This document shows positions 35,847 to 43,657 of a stretch of DNA of 64,000 nucleotides, piece after piece. Source of the stretch: Marinifilum breve (lineage in GTDB: Bacteria; Bacteroidota; Bacteroidia; Bacteroidales; Marinifilaceae); NCBI RefSeq assembly GCF_003202155.1, contig NZ_QFLI01000006.1, positions 295,605-359,604 of the forward strand. The letters are read 5' to 3'. Position 1 is the first letter of the stretch; each line of letters opens with the position of its first letter. The notes beneath the pieces were generated by a model. It was not told the origin of the DNA, did not search any database, and saw only the letters and a program-made list of their open reading frames with translations. Position numbers and translations under genes: made by a program.

Positions 35847-36365
35847 ATGAAATTAAAGCTCTTGATAATTGTGTGTTGCTTTTTATTTTCCATAGAAGGC
35901 TTTGCTCAGGAGAATGCACCATTGGAACATTTTAATCAGTTCACCGAGGGAGTGTGGATTACAGAAGGTGAATGGTCGAATGGTCATAAGTTCAAACAGG
36001 AAATCGATTTTGAATGGGGATTAAATCACAAAATTGTAAAGGTGAAAACCTATGGAACCATTGATCCTAAAACCAAAAAGTATGGTTTAAGAAATGAGGG
36101 GATAAGGGCCTACAATACTCAGGATTCAGTAATTCAATTTTGGGAGTTTGATATTTATGGAGGAATCACGAAGGGAGAATGTTACTTTGAAGGCCGGAAC
36201 CTACATTACGAATACGATTATCATGGTGAGAAACTAAAAGAATCATGGATTTTTGTTGATCAGGATAGCTACAAGTATCAAATTGGAAGTGTAAAAGATG
36301 GAAAACTTGATAAAGTATACATGAAATCTTCTTACAAACGAATATTAAAACTAAACAAGCAATGA
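35847..36365 (+). CDS. Secreted hypothetical protein
   Basis: A 172-residue protein with a signal peptide (LLIIVCCFLFSIEGFAQ). The mature part is beta-rich: FTEGVWITEGEWSNGHKFKQEIDFEWGLNHKIVKVKTYG and YYFEGRNL-like turns recall DUF1579-type lipocalin-like proteins that handle small molecules, but I could not assign a family. It overlaps the start of the PhzF gene by 4 bases (ATGA), so the two are translationally coupled. Confidence 0.6.
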   Translation: MKLKLLIIVCCFLFSIEGFAQENAPLEHFNQFTEGVWITEGEWSNGHKFKQEIDFEWGLNHKIVKVKTYGTIDPKTKKYGLRNEGIRAYNTQDSVIQFWEFDIYGGITKGECYFEGRNLHYEYDYHGEKLKESWIFVDQDSYKYQIGSVKDGKLDKVYMKSSYKRILKLNKQ

Positions 36366-37150
36366 ACTTGAAGAAATATCACGTAGATGCTTTTACAAAT
36401 AAGCTGTTTGGTGGGAATCCAGCATGCGTAATTCCACTGGAAGAATGGCTTTCAGATGATTTGTTATTGAATATTACAAAAGAAAACAATCTCGCAGAAA
36501 CAGCCTTTTTTGTACCTGAAGCTGATCGTTTTCATATTCGATGGTTTACACCCGAATTGGAAATGGATTTGTGTGGTCATGCGACTTTGGCAACGGCTCA
36601 TGTCATTAAGAAACATTTGAATTATCCTGAAGATAAAATTCGTTTTACATCAGCTAGTGGAGATTTAGAAGTAGTTTTTGATGGAGATAGATATGTGCTG
36701 GATTTTCCTTCTAGAATGCCTGTTCCAACTTCATTGCCATCAATTATTGAAGATAGTTTGAATATAAAACCACTAGAGGTGTTCCAAGCCCGAGATTATG
36801 TGCTCTTGTATGAAAATGAAGACGATATTCTGGCATTAGAACCCGACGAGAATAAATTGAAGGGCATTGATTTGGGACATGGAGGAATTGTTTGTACTGC
36901 CTTAGGTCGTGAAGCTGATTTTGTTTCTCGATTTTTTACTCCGGGTGCAAGTATTTTCGAAGATCCGGTTACTGGATCGGCACATTGTTCTCTGATTCCT
37001 TTTTGGAGTGAGAAACTTGGTAAGAAAGAAATGTTAGCCTTTCAATTATCAGATCGAAAAGGTGAATTGTTCTGTACCAGTAGTGATGATCGAGTAAAAA
37101 TAGCGGGTCACGCAGTAAGTTATAGTGTAGGAGAAATCTATTTAGATTAA
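36362..37150 (+). CDS. PhzF-family isomerase
   Basis: A 262-residue protein of the PhzF/DapF-fold family. It opens YHVDAFTNKLFGGNPACVIPLEEWL, the usual start. The catalytic Glu lies in ENNLAETAFFV (about residue 45), and the substrate-loop motifs are LCGHATLATAHVI and EDPVTGSAHCSLIPFW. PhzF enzymes isomerise or epimerise small metabolites; the substrate is unknown here, and no phenazine genes are near. The start overlaps the previous gene by 4 bases. Confidence 0.93.
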   Translation: MNLKKYHVDAFTNKLFGGNPACVIPLEEWLSDDLLLNITKENNLAETAFFVPEADRFHIRWFTPELEMDLCGHATLATAHVIKKHLNYPEDKIRFTSASGDLEVVFDGDRYVLDFPSRMPVPTSLPSIIEDSLNIKPLEVFQARDYVLLYENEDDILALEPDENKLKGIDLGHGGIVCTALGREADFVSRFFTPGASIFEDPVTGSAHCSLIPFWSEKLGKKEMLAFQLSDRKGELFCTSSDDRVKIAGHAVSYSVGEIYLD

Positions 37151-37173
37151 TTTAGAAATGTTAAATAAACTAA

Positions 37174-37212
37174 AACGACCTTAGAAAACTAACTCTAAGG
37201 TCGTTTCTGTTT
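37174..37212 (+). terminator. Terminator after the PhzF gene
   Basis: AACGACCTTAGA pairs perfectly with TCTAAGGTCGTT around an eight-base loop, followed by TCTGTTT. Confidence 0.82.
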
Positions 37213-37234
37213 ATAATAATATGTAGATTTGATT

Positions 37235-38560
37235 ATGATAGAATTCAAAACAGATCCGCAAACAGTTAATGATTTAAATTTATTACCGAAACATCATGGT
37301 GATATCTCCATTCTAAATTTATTCAATTCAACAAAAACAAAAGGTGGTTATAATGCTCTGATTCATTTAATGGAAACACCATCAAATGAAATTGATGTGA
37401 TCAATAATAGAGTTGAGACAATTGAATTTGTGGGCAAGCTTAAGGAACAAATTATTACATGTTTAAATGACAATGTGCTGGATATTTTAGAGTATTATTT
37501 GAATCAAAATACGGTGCCACTGCGCGATAATTTTATTGATGCATTGAGTGACAAGATAACTTATTTCTTTAGACCTAATAATGATTACTTTATTGTTTCC
37601 AGAGCATTGGAATACATAGGGAAACAAATTTCAAATTTATATGTACTTGTTGAACAATCAGGAGCTGAACTTCCTGAGTTTTTTGAGGAATTAAAGGCTG
37701 AAATTCAAGAGTTAAGAAAGGATGAAAACTTGAATGGATTGCTAAAACCTAAAAAAAAGAAAATTTCCTTTAGGCAGATGAATCGATTTGATTCTTTGAT
37801 TAGAAAGAATTATATAGAATTGCTGCAAAGAATAATAAAGAGAACCTATTTGCTTGATGCTTATTTGTCTGTTTCTAATTTTTATATGAAGAGTAGTTTC
37901 CATTTTCCAGAAATGAAGAACTCTGATGTTCCTGAATTTAAAGCAATAGATATTTTTCATCCTTTTGTAGAAGAGCCTGTTCCTTGTAGTTTCGAATTGG
38001 GAAGTAATAACAACCTTTGTTTTTTAACTGGAGCCAATATGGCAGGAAAGTCTACTTTTTTAAAAGCGGTTTCCTTATCAGTTTATTTGGCACACATTGG
38101 TTTTCCTGTTCCAGCTAAAAGTTGTAAGCTGTCTGTTTTCAACGGATTGTTTACTACCATTAACTTGTCGGATGACATCAAATTGGGTTATAGTCACTAT
38201 TACAGCGAGGTGAAGAGAATCAAGGAAACTGCCTTGAATTTGAAATCTCACAAAAAGTTATTTGTTATCTTCGATGAATTATTCAGAGGAACCAATGTAA
38301 AGGACGCTTACGATGCCAGTCTATTGATTACAAAAGGATTTTTGAAATCGAAAGGGTCCTTATTTATAATTTCGAGTCATATCTCCGAAGTGGGAGATCA
38401 ATTATTGGAAGGAAATTTAGCTGATTTAAAATATTTCGATTCTCGATTGGAAGGAGATATTCCGATCAATACCTATCAACTTGTAGAGGGAATATCAAGC
38501 GAACGTCATGGATTGGCAATTGTAAAGCGAGAAGGAATTGTAGAACTATTAGAAGCGTAA
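37235..38560 (+). CDS. Short MutS-like ATPase
   Basis: A 441-residue protein with the MutS core and ATPase domains but no mismatch-recognition domain. The lever/clamp helices cover about 1-250. The ATPase has FLTGANMAGKSTFLKAV (Walker A, about 262-271), GYSHYYSEVKRIKE, and LFVIFDELFRGTNVKDAYDAS (Walker B and signature). No Smr nuclease domain follows, which sets it apart from MutS2 at 49198. The role is unknown. The start is ATG 37235; the frame is open two codons upstream to a TTG. It is followed 2 bases later by a pentapeptide-repeat gene. Confidence 0.86.
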   Translation: MIEFKTDPQTVNDLNLLPKHHGDISILNLFNSTKTKGGYNALIHLMETPSNEIDVINNRVETIEFVGKLKEQIITCLNDNVLDILEYYLNQNTVPLRDNFIDALSDKITYFFRPNNDYFIVSRALEYIGKQISNLYVLVEQSGAELPEFFEELKAEIQELRKDENLNGLLKPKKKKISFRQMNRFDSLIRKNYIELLQRIIKRTYLLDAYLSVSNFYMKSSFHFPEMKNSDVPEFKAIDIFHPFVEEPVPCSFELGSNNNLCFLTGANMAGKSTFLKAVSLSVYLAHIGFPVPAKSCKLSVFNGLFTTINLSDDIKLGYSHYYSEVKRIKETALNLKSHKKLFVIFDELFRGTNVKDAYDASLLITKGFLKSKGSLFIISSHISEVGDQLLEGNLADLKYFDSRLEGDIPINTYQLVEGISSERHGLAIVKREGIVELLEA

Positions 38561-38562
38561 GA

Positions 38563-39129
38563 ATGGAATATATTGAAGAGGAAGTTTTCGAAAATCAGGA
38601 TTTTTCAACTGTAAATTTATCAATGGCTGAATATGACAATTGCCGCTTTGTAAATTGCACATTTTCCAACTCTGATTTATCGAATGTTGTTTTTTTGGAA
38701 TGTGAATTTGATTCCTGTGATTTAAGCAACGTCAAGGTGAATCATACCGCCTTTCGGGATATTCAATTTAAATCATGTAAAATGTTAGGCATTGCATTTC
38801 AGGATTGCAACAAGCTATTGCTTTCTTTTACTTTTACCGATTGTATGCTAAACCTTTCTTCGTTTTATCAACTTAAACTAAAAGCAATTCAATTTGTAAA
38901 CTGCCAGTTACATGAAGTGGATTTTGCAGAAACTGATTTGACTCACGCTTTATTTGCAAATTGTGATTTGGCAGGAGCTGTGTTTGAGTTTACCAATTTA
39001 GAAAAAGCGGATTTGATTTTGGCAAGCAATTACTCCATTCATCCCGAGTCGAATAAAATTAAGCAAGCAAAATTTTCAGCCCAAGGTCTGGCAGGATTGT
39101 TACAGCAATATGATATTGTGATAAAATAA
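38563..39129 (+). CDS. Pentapeptide-repeat protein
   Basis: A 188-residue protein with A(D/N)LxX-type five-residue repeats from about residue 15 to 155: FVNCTFSNSDLSNVVFLECEFDSCDLSNVKV and LHEVDFAETDLTHALFANCDLAGAVFEFTNLEKADL. These form a right-handed quadrilateral beta-helix. Some members (Qnr, MfpA) mimic DNA and protect gyrase; the role here is not known. It starts 2 bases after the short MutS-like gene, which suggests cotranscription. Confidence 0.92.
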   Translation: MEYIEEEVFENQDFSTVNLSMAEYDNCRFVNCTFSNSDLSNVVFLECEFDSCDLSNVKVNHTAFRDIQFKSCKMLGIAFQDCNKLLLSFTFTDCMLNLSSFYQLKLKAIQFVNCQLHEVDFAETDLTHALFANCDLAGAVFEFTNLEKADLILASNYSIHPESNKIKQAKFSAQGLAGLLQQYDIVIK

Positions 39130-39160
39130 ACAAACCCACCAATTAGGCGGGTTTGTTCTA
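39127..39160. terminator. Terminator between convergent genes
   Basis: ACAAACCCACCAATTAGGCGGGTTTGT forms a stem with a short internal irregularity; T residues follow on the plus strand and the mirrored A-rich side faces the minus-strand AhpD-like gene. Confidence 0.75.
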
Positions 39161-39174
39161 TATTATACGATTGA

Positions 39175-39726
39175 TTAAGCTGCAGATTTGCTTAATTCTT
39201 TTGCTTTAGGAAAATCGACAGGAACTTTTGTCAAGTTGTGAGTATAATTGGTAAACGATATTTCCATTACAACTGCCAGAAAATCGATTAAGGCTTTCTC
39301 ATCGTATCCTGCCGCATAGAAGACTTCCAAATTGCTTTCACTTGCTCTTCCCCTGTTAGTTGCTACATCGGTAGCAAGTCTGCTTAAAGCTTTCAATTTT
39401 GAGTCTGCAATGCTTCCTTCACGCAATTGAATGGTTTCTTCTTCTGTAAAGCCATTCATTTTAGCTATTGCTGTGTGAGCAGCCAAACAGTATTCACATT
39501 CATTTACTTCAGATACGGCAAGTTTTATGGCTTCCATCTCTTTTGCCGAAAAGCTTTCTTTACCAGCTTTGCTCGAAAAGTTCAAGTAATTTTCTAAAGT
39601 ATCGCTCGAGTAAGCAATGGTTGCATATAAATTAGGAATCATACCCAATTGACTTTTTACATTGTTTAGAATACTTTGTGCTTTTTCATCAAGTTGATTT
39701 ACTGTTGGTACATTGATTGTTTTCAT
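39175..39726 (-). CDS. Carboxymuconolactone decarboxylase / AhpD-like protein
   Basis: A 183-residue alpha-helical protein with the AhpD-type redox motif CEYCLAAHTAIAKMNG (Cys-x-x-Cys followed by His, about 77-90). Such proteins reduce peroxides or act as peroxidase-associated disulfide reductases. The family call is firm; the electron partner is not visible. It sits downstream of an AraC regulator on the same strand, which may control it, with a 118-base gap. Confidence 0.9.
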   Translation of the reverse strand: MKTINVPTVNQLDEKAQSILNNVKSQLGMIPNLYATIAYSSDTLENYLNFSSKAGKESFSAKEMEAIKLAVSEVNECEYCLAAHTAIAKMNGFTEEETIQLREGSIADSKLKALSRLATDVATNRGRASESNLEVFYAAGYDEKALIDFLAVVMEISFTNYTHNLTKVPVDFPKAKELSKSAA

Positions 39727-39843
39727 CTCTTTATCCTTTTGTAATTAATACTCTTAAATAATTTGTTATTACAAAAGTGCAGGAAATAAAAAGCGGAAAG
39801 AATGGCAATTCTTCCCACTGGCTTGGCAATTTTTCCTTTTAGA

Positions 39844-40662
39844 TTAAATTATCATACTTTTTTTAAAATCAGTTGGACTTTTACCAACCACTTTGCTGAA
39901 AAAACGACTAAACTGGGCCGCATCATCAAAGCCTAGCTCATAGGCAACTTCCTTTGCGGTTTTATCGGTATGAATGAACAATCTTTTTGCTTCTAAGCCG
40001 ATGCGTTCCTGAATTACCTGCAAAGGAGTTTTATCATTATACTCTCCAAATAAATTTGAAATGGTTTTAGGCGATTTATTTAGCAAATCGGCGTAATCAG
40101 CAACTTTGTGTTTTTGTTTAAAATGCATTTCAACCAATACATTAAACTGCCTAATGATATCCAATTTATCCTGATTAATATCTGGATTTGTCAATGTTTT
40201 TCGAGCAAGTCTGGTGCATTTAATCAAGAACCTTTTTAGCAGTACCTGAAGCATTTCTCCCTGAATATGGTCCGAATTTTCAAATTCTTCAAGAATCACC
40301 TTGATCAACAAATCAAAGCTTTCCTGATCTTTCAAATCCAATGAAACAATTGGAACTTCTGATGATCCAAAAAACAAATACCCATAGCATGATACTTCCT
40401 GATCGTGTTGTTGGATACAGTAAAATTCTCGATTGAATGATAATTGATTTAAAGTGGAATTGATTTCTTCCACCTCAAGCTGATTAAGAGGTGTGAGGAA
40501 AAGAATTTGGTTCTCCTTAATTGTGTAGGCAATTCCATCAACAATTAAACGAGAACATCCGCTTCGCTGCCAAAATATTTTGTAAGTCTGGTTTTTATTT
40601 TGGATTTCATCCGAAAATGAAAAGTAGGATGAATCTCTTTTGTTAGAATAGGTATGAAGCAT
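39844..40662 (-). CDS. AraC-family transcriptional regulator
   Basis: A 272-residue regulator. The N-terminal 150 residues look like a cupin-type ligand domain (IFWQRSGCSRLIVDGIAYTIKENQILFLTPL). The C-terminal double helix-turn-helix has YADLLNKSPKTISNLF and KTAKEVAYELGFDDAAQFSRFFSKVVGKSPTDFKK, the AraC signature. It follows the SRPBCC gene by 9 bases. Its target may be the neighbouring AhpD-like gene; this is a guess from proximity. Confidence 0.92.
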   Translation of the reverse strand: MLHTYSNKRDSSYFSFSDEIQNKNQTYKIFWQRSGCSRLIVDGIAYTIKENQILFLTPLNQLEVEEINSTLNQLSFNREFYCIQQHDQEVSCYGYLFFGSSEVPIVSLDLKDQESFDLLIKVILEEFENSDHIQGEMLQVLLKRFLIKCTRLARKTLTNPDINQDKLDIIRQFNVLVEMHFKQKHKVADYADLLNKSPKTISNLFGEYNDKTPLQVIQERIGLEAKRLFIHTDKTAKEVAYELGFDDAAQFSRFFSKVVGKSPTDFKKSMII

Positions 40663-40671
40663 TGGTAATAT

Positions 40672-41184
40672 TTAAACGTTAATGTACTCGAAACCATCGT
40701 TTGGATTCAATGTTTGATCATCACTTTTGTTATGCAATAGAATTTTATATTCCAGGTATGCCTTTAGATTGGTCATCCAAAAAGTCCATCCATTGCTACA
40801 GCCTACGAAATTATTCATTTTGCTTGGCTCATCTGTTTTAATTTTACTTTGAGTAAGGCAAACTAAAGTCATGCCTTTTTCTCTTGTCAGCAATACTTCC
40901 ACTTCATTATCAGCAAAAGCAAAAACGATTTTATCTCTTCCGTTGGCTTCTATTATTTTTCCTTTCTCTATACCTTCCCAGTTGTACCATTGCCAAGAAT
41001 AGGTATCCCCAGTTTGAATAAATTCTTTACTTGCTCTGGGCAAATTATCTGCTGATTTGAATTCTGCTTTCTTTAGAAACCATCTTTCCAATTTATGCTG
41101 AGTTGCCCAGCATTTGTATATTTTATCAATGGATGATTTAATATGGATTTTTCGAACAAATTTGGTCCAATCTATTTCTTTCAT
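40672..41184 (-). CDS. SRPBCC (AHSA1-like) protein
   Basis: A 170-residue START/Bet-v1-fold protein. The signature segments are RKIHIKSSIDKIYKCWATQHKLERWFLKKAEF and TFWMTNLKAYLEYKI. SRPBCC proteins bind hydrophobic ligands; AHSA1-like members in bacteria are of unknown role. It is the first gene of a two-gene unit with the AraC regulator, 132 bases from a tandem repeat array upstream. Confidence 0.85.
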   Translation of the reverse strand: MKEIDWTKFVRKIHIKSSIDKIYKCWATQHKLERWFLKKAEFKSADNLPRASKEFIQTGDTYSWQWYNWEGIEKGKIIEANGRDKIVFAFADNEVEVLLTREKGMTLVCLTQSKIKTDEPSKMNNFVGCSNGWTFWMTNLKAYLEYKILLHNKSDDQTLNPNDGFEYINV

Positions 41185-41316
41185 AACTGTTAACCTTTAT
41201 TGTTTTGTTCGATTTAAAATACAAAAAAAGACACAGATATTCAGGCCAAATGCCTTCTGAAAAATAAAGTATTGAATTTTAAAGCGTTCAACCATACTTT
41301 TTCAATGAATTGGATT

Positions 41317-41708
41317 CTTCCGTCAGCGGATGGGCTCATCAAAAAAATAAATGATGTGTTCCGCGAGCGTGTGGGCTTGTCGAAAAAATAAATGATTACT
41401 TCCGCCAGCGGAAGAGGTCGTCAAAAAATTAAATAAGCTCTTCCGTCAGCGGATGAGCTCCTCAAAAAAATAAATGATGTGTTCCGCGAGCGTGTGAGCT
41501 TGTCAAAAAAATAAATGATCACTTCCGCCAGCGGAAGAGGTCGTCAAAAAATTAAATAAGCTCTTCCGTCAGCGGATGGGCTCCTCAAAAAAATAAATGA
41601 TGTGTTCCGCGAGTGTGTGAGCTTGTCAAAAAAATAAATGATCACTTCCACCAGCGGAAGAGGTCGTCAAAAAATTAAATAAGCTCTCCCGCCAACGGAA
41701 GAGCTCAT
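41317..41708. repeat. Higher-order tandem array: 41-bp units in 123-bp triplets
   Basis: Nine full 41-bp units plus a partial tenth, beginning at 41317, 41358, 41399, 41440, 41481, 41522, 41563, 41604, 41645 and 41686. They come in three types (A: CTTCCGTCAGCGGATG; B: GTTCCGCGAGCGTGTG; C: CTTCCGCCAGCGGAAG), repeated as ABC ABC ABC A. Same-type copies 123 bp apart are nearly identical, whereas A, B and C share only cores TTCCG..AGCG and AAAAAATAAAT. Type C holds a perfect 7-bp inverted repeat. The array lies just 3' of the AGCS gene and is not coding. Confidence 0.93.
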
Positions 41709-41731
41709 TTATTAATTATTTAATGTCTTTA

Positions 41732-43402
41732 TTATACTTCTGAGGGATGTTCTTTTTTGAACTTATCCCAATAAGTATTTAATGTTGACTTCATATCTTT
41801 ATGCAGCATTAATATCCCGATAAGGTTAGGCAAAGCCATCAGAACGATGGTAATACCGGAAATGGTCCAAATGATTGTTGTATCAGCAAAGGATGCAATA
41901 AAAAAGCCTATACAATAAATGATGCGATAAGGAAGCACACCTTTAACACCAAACAGATAGGTAACCGAACGTCCTCCGTAATAGGCCCAGGCAATTGCAG
42001 TTGAAAAGGCAAACAAAAGTAGGCCGATGGAAACAATCCATTTTCCCCAATCGCCCAATAAGCTTCGGGTAAATGCCTCGGCAGTTAATGGTGCCGAATG
42101 TACAAGAGAGTTTCCTTTAAATGTTACACCATTATTTGATGAATATTTTCCATTGGAAATGGCCACTTTACCATTGTAGAGTTTGTCTTGAGAGTCATAA
42201 ATTTTGATGTTCTCTGCTACTGAACGAGCATTAATAATGCTTAATTCATTTTTGATTTCACCATTCACAACAATCAAATCACCTGTAAACACAGGTAAAT
42301 CTGAAGTTCCCCCTAAATAGTGATATAGTTTTTCACGATCTTCTTCATTGGTGTCATCGTACTGATTTGCCATCACCACCATATCGGTTGGTTGAAACTG
42401 GTTTGGCAATTTTTCGGTCCATACACCTGATGATAGAATCACCAACCCCGTAAGTGTACAGATTACGATGGTATCGATAAATGGCTCAAGAATAGCAACC
42501 ATACCTTCCGAAACAGGTTCTTCTGTTCTTGCAGCAGCATGGGCAATAGGCGCAGATCCCTGACCAGCCTCATTACTAAATAAACCACGGTTTACACCTT
42601 TGGTTAGGGCATAAGAAAAACCAGCCCCCAGGAAACCACCAACAGCAGCAGTTCCTGTAAATACATTGGTAAATATGGATACGAAAGAAGGAATAATGTT
42701 TTCGTAATTGTAAAAGATTACTGCCAATGCTCCTACAAAATAGATGATCGCCATGGTAGGAACCAATCGTTCCGTTACTTTGGCGATACGTTTAATCCCG
42801 CCTAAAATTACAAATGCCAACAAAACGGTAAGGATTCCTCCAACCAACATTTTGTTGAACCCAAATGTTGTAAACATCGAATTGGAAATGGAATTAATTT
42901 GAGGCAAACTACCAGTACCAAAAGATGAGAAGATGGTCATGACTGCAAAGATTCCAGCCAACCATCGCATATTCAGCTTATTCTTCATGTAGTACATCGG
43001 TCCACCCGAAATAAAGCCTTTTTCATCGGTTTCGCGATATTTATGAGAGAGGGTTACCTCTACAAATTTAGTTGTCATTCCTAAAAAGGCGGTCACCAAC
43101 ATCCAGAATAAAGCTGCCGGACCTCCCAAGTAAATTGCCAAAGCTACACCTGCAATATTTCCGGTTCCAACAGTTCCCGAAAGTGCAGTTGTTAATGCCT
43201 GGAAATGCGATGCATCACCTTTTTCACCAGGTTTGTCATACTTTCCGGTTACAACTTTTAAGGCATGTTTAAAAAATCGAAATTGGGGAAACTTTAAATA
43301 GATGGTATAGAACAAGCCAGTTCCGATTAGTAAAATTGGAAACCATTTGCTTCCTCCTAAAAATCCTTCAATTAAAGTTAGAAAATCATTAAGGTTATGC
43401 AT
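41732..43402 (-). CDS. AGCS-family sodium:alanine/glycine symporter
   Basis: A 556-residue membrane protein with 10 or more hydrophobic segments. Family motifs include [29 protein letters not shown] (near 73-101) and [37 protein letters not shown] (about 275-311). It imports alanine or glycine with sodium. A soluble, hydrophilic insert of about 100 residues (about 332-436) splits the C-terminal membrane part; family members of normal length (about 450-490) lack it. It is otherwise intact. Confidence 0.92.
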   Translation of the reverse strand: MHNLNDFLTLIEGFLGGSKWFPILLIGTGLFYTIYLKFPQFRFFKHALKVVTGKYDKPGEKGDASHFQALTTALSGTVGTGNIAGVALAIYLGGPAALFWMLVTAFLGMTTKFVEVTLSHKYRETDEKGFISGGPMYYMKNKLNMRWLAGIFAVMTIFSSFGTGSLPQINSISNSMFTTFGFNKMLVGGILTVLLAFVILGGIKRIAKVTERLVPTMAIIYFVGALAVIFYNYENIIPSFVSIFTNVFTGTAAVGGFLGAGFSYALTKGVNRGLFSNEAGQGSAPIAHAAARTEEPVSEGMVAILEPFIDTIVICTLTGLVILSSGVWTEKLPNQFQPTDMVVMANQYDDTNEEDREKLYHYLGGTSDLPVFTGDLIVVNGEIKNELSIINARSVAENIKIYDSQDKLYNGKVAISNGKYSSNNGVTFKGNSLVHSAPLTAEAFTRSLLGDWGKWIVSIGLLLFAFSTAIAWAYYGGRSVTYLFGVKGVLPYRIIYCIGFFIASFADTTIIWTISGITIVLMALPNLIGILMLHKDMKSTLNTYWDKFKKEHPSEV

Positions 43403-43657
43403 AAATATAGGTTATTGGTAATTGGGTTAATAGATTCTTTTTTTGAAAGCCATCTAAGATAAGAGTTTATTTTGAATTGCCATATGTATGAAATTGGAAT
43501 GAATATATAGCAGATGTATTGGTTAATCGTCCGTGATCATAATTTTATCGAAAAGAAATTGAATTCAGCATCTAAATCCATAAATTTAATCTTTGATTTT
43601 TATCCTTACATGAACCAACCGTCCTTTATGGACTTTTAACTATATCAAAACAACAAA
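43403..43657. other. Divergent intergenic region
   Basis: A 255-base gap between the AGCS symporter gene and the S9 peptidase gene, which are divergent, so two promoters are expected. No clear box or operator was seen. Confidence 0.4.

Noticed and set aside
41270-41731. CRISPR array at the 41-bp repeats
   Set aside because: The units are adjacent with no unique spacers, they vary in three ordered types, and no cas genes are present.
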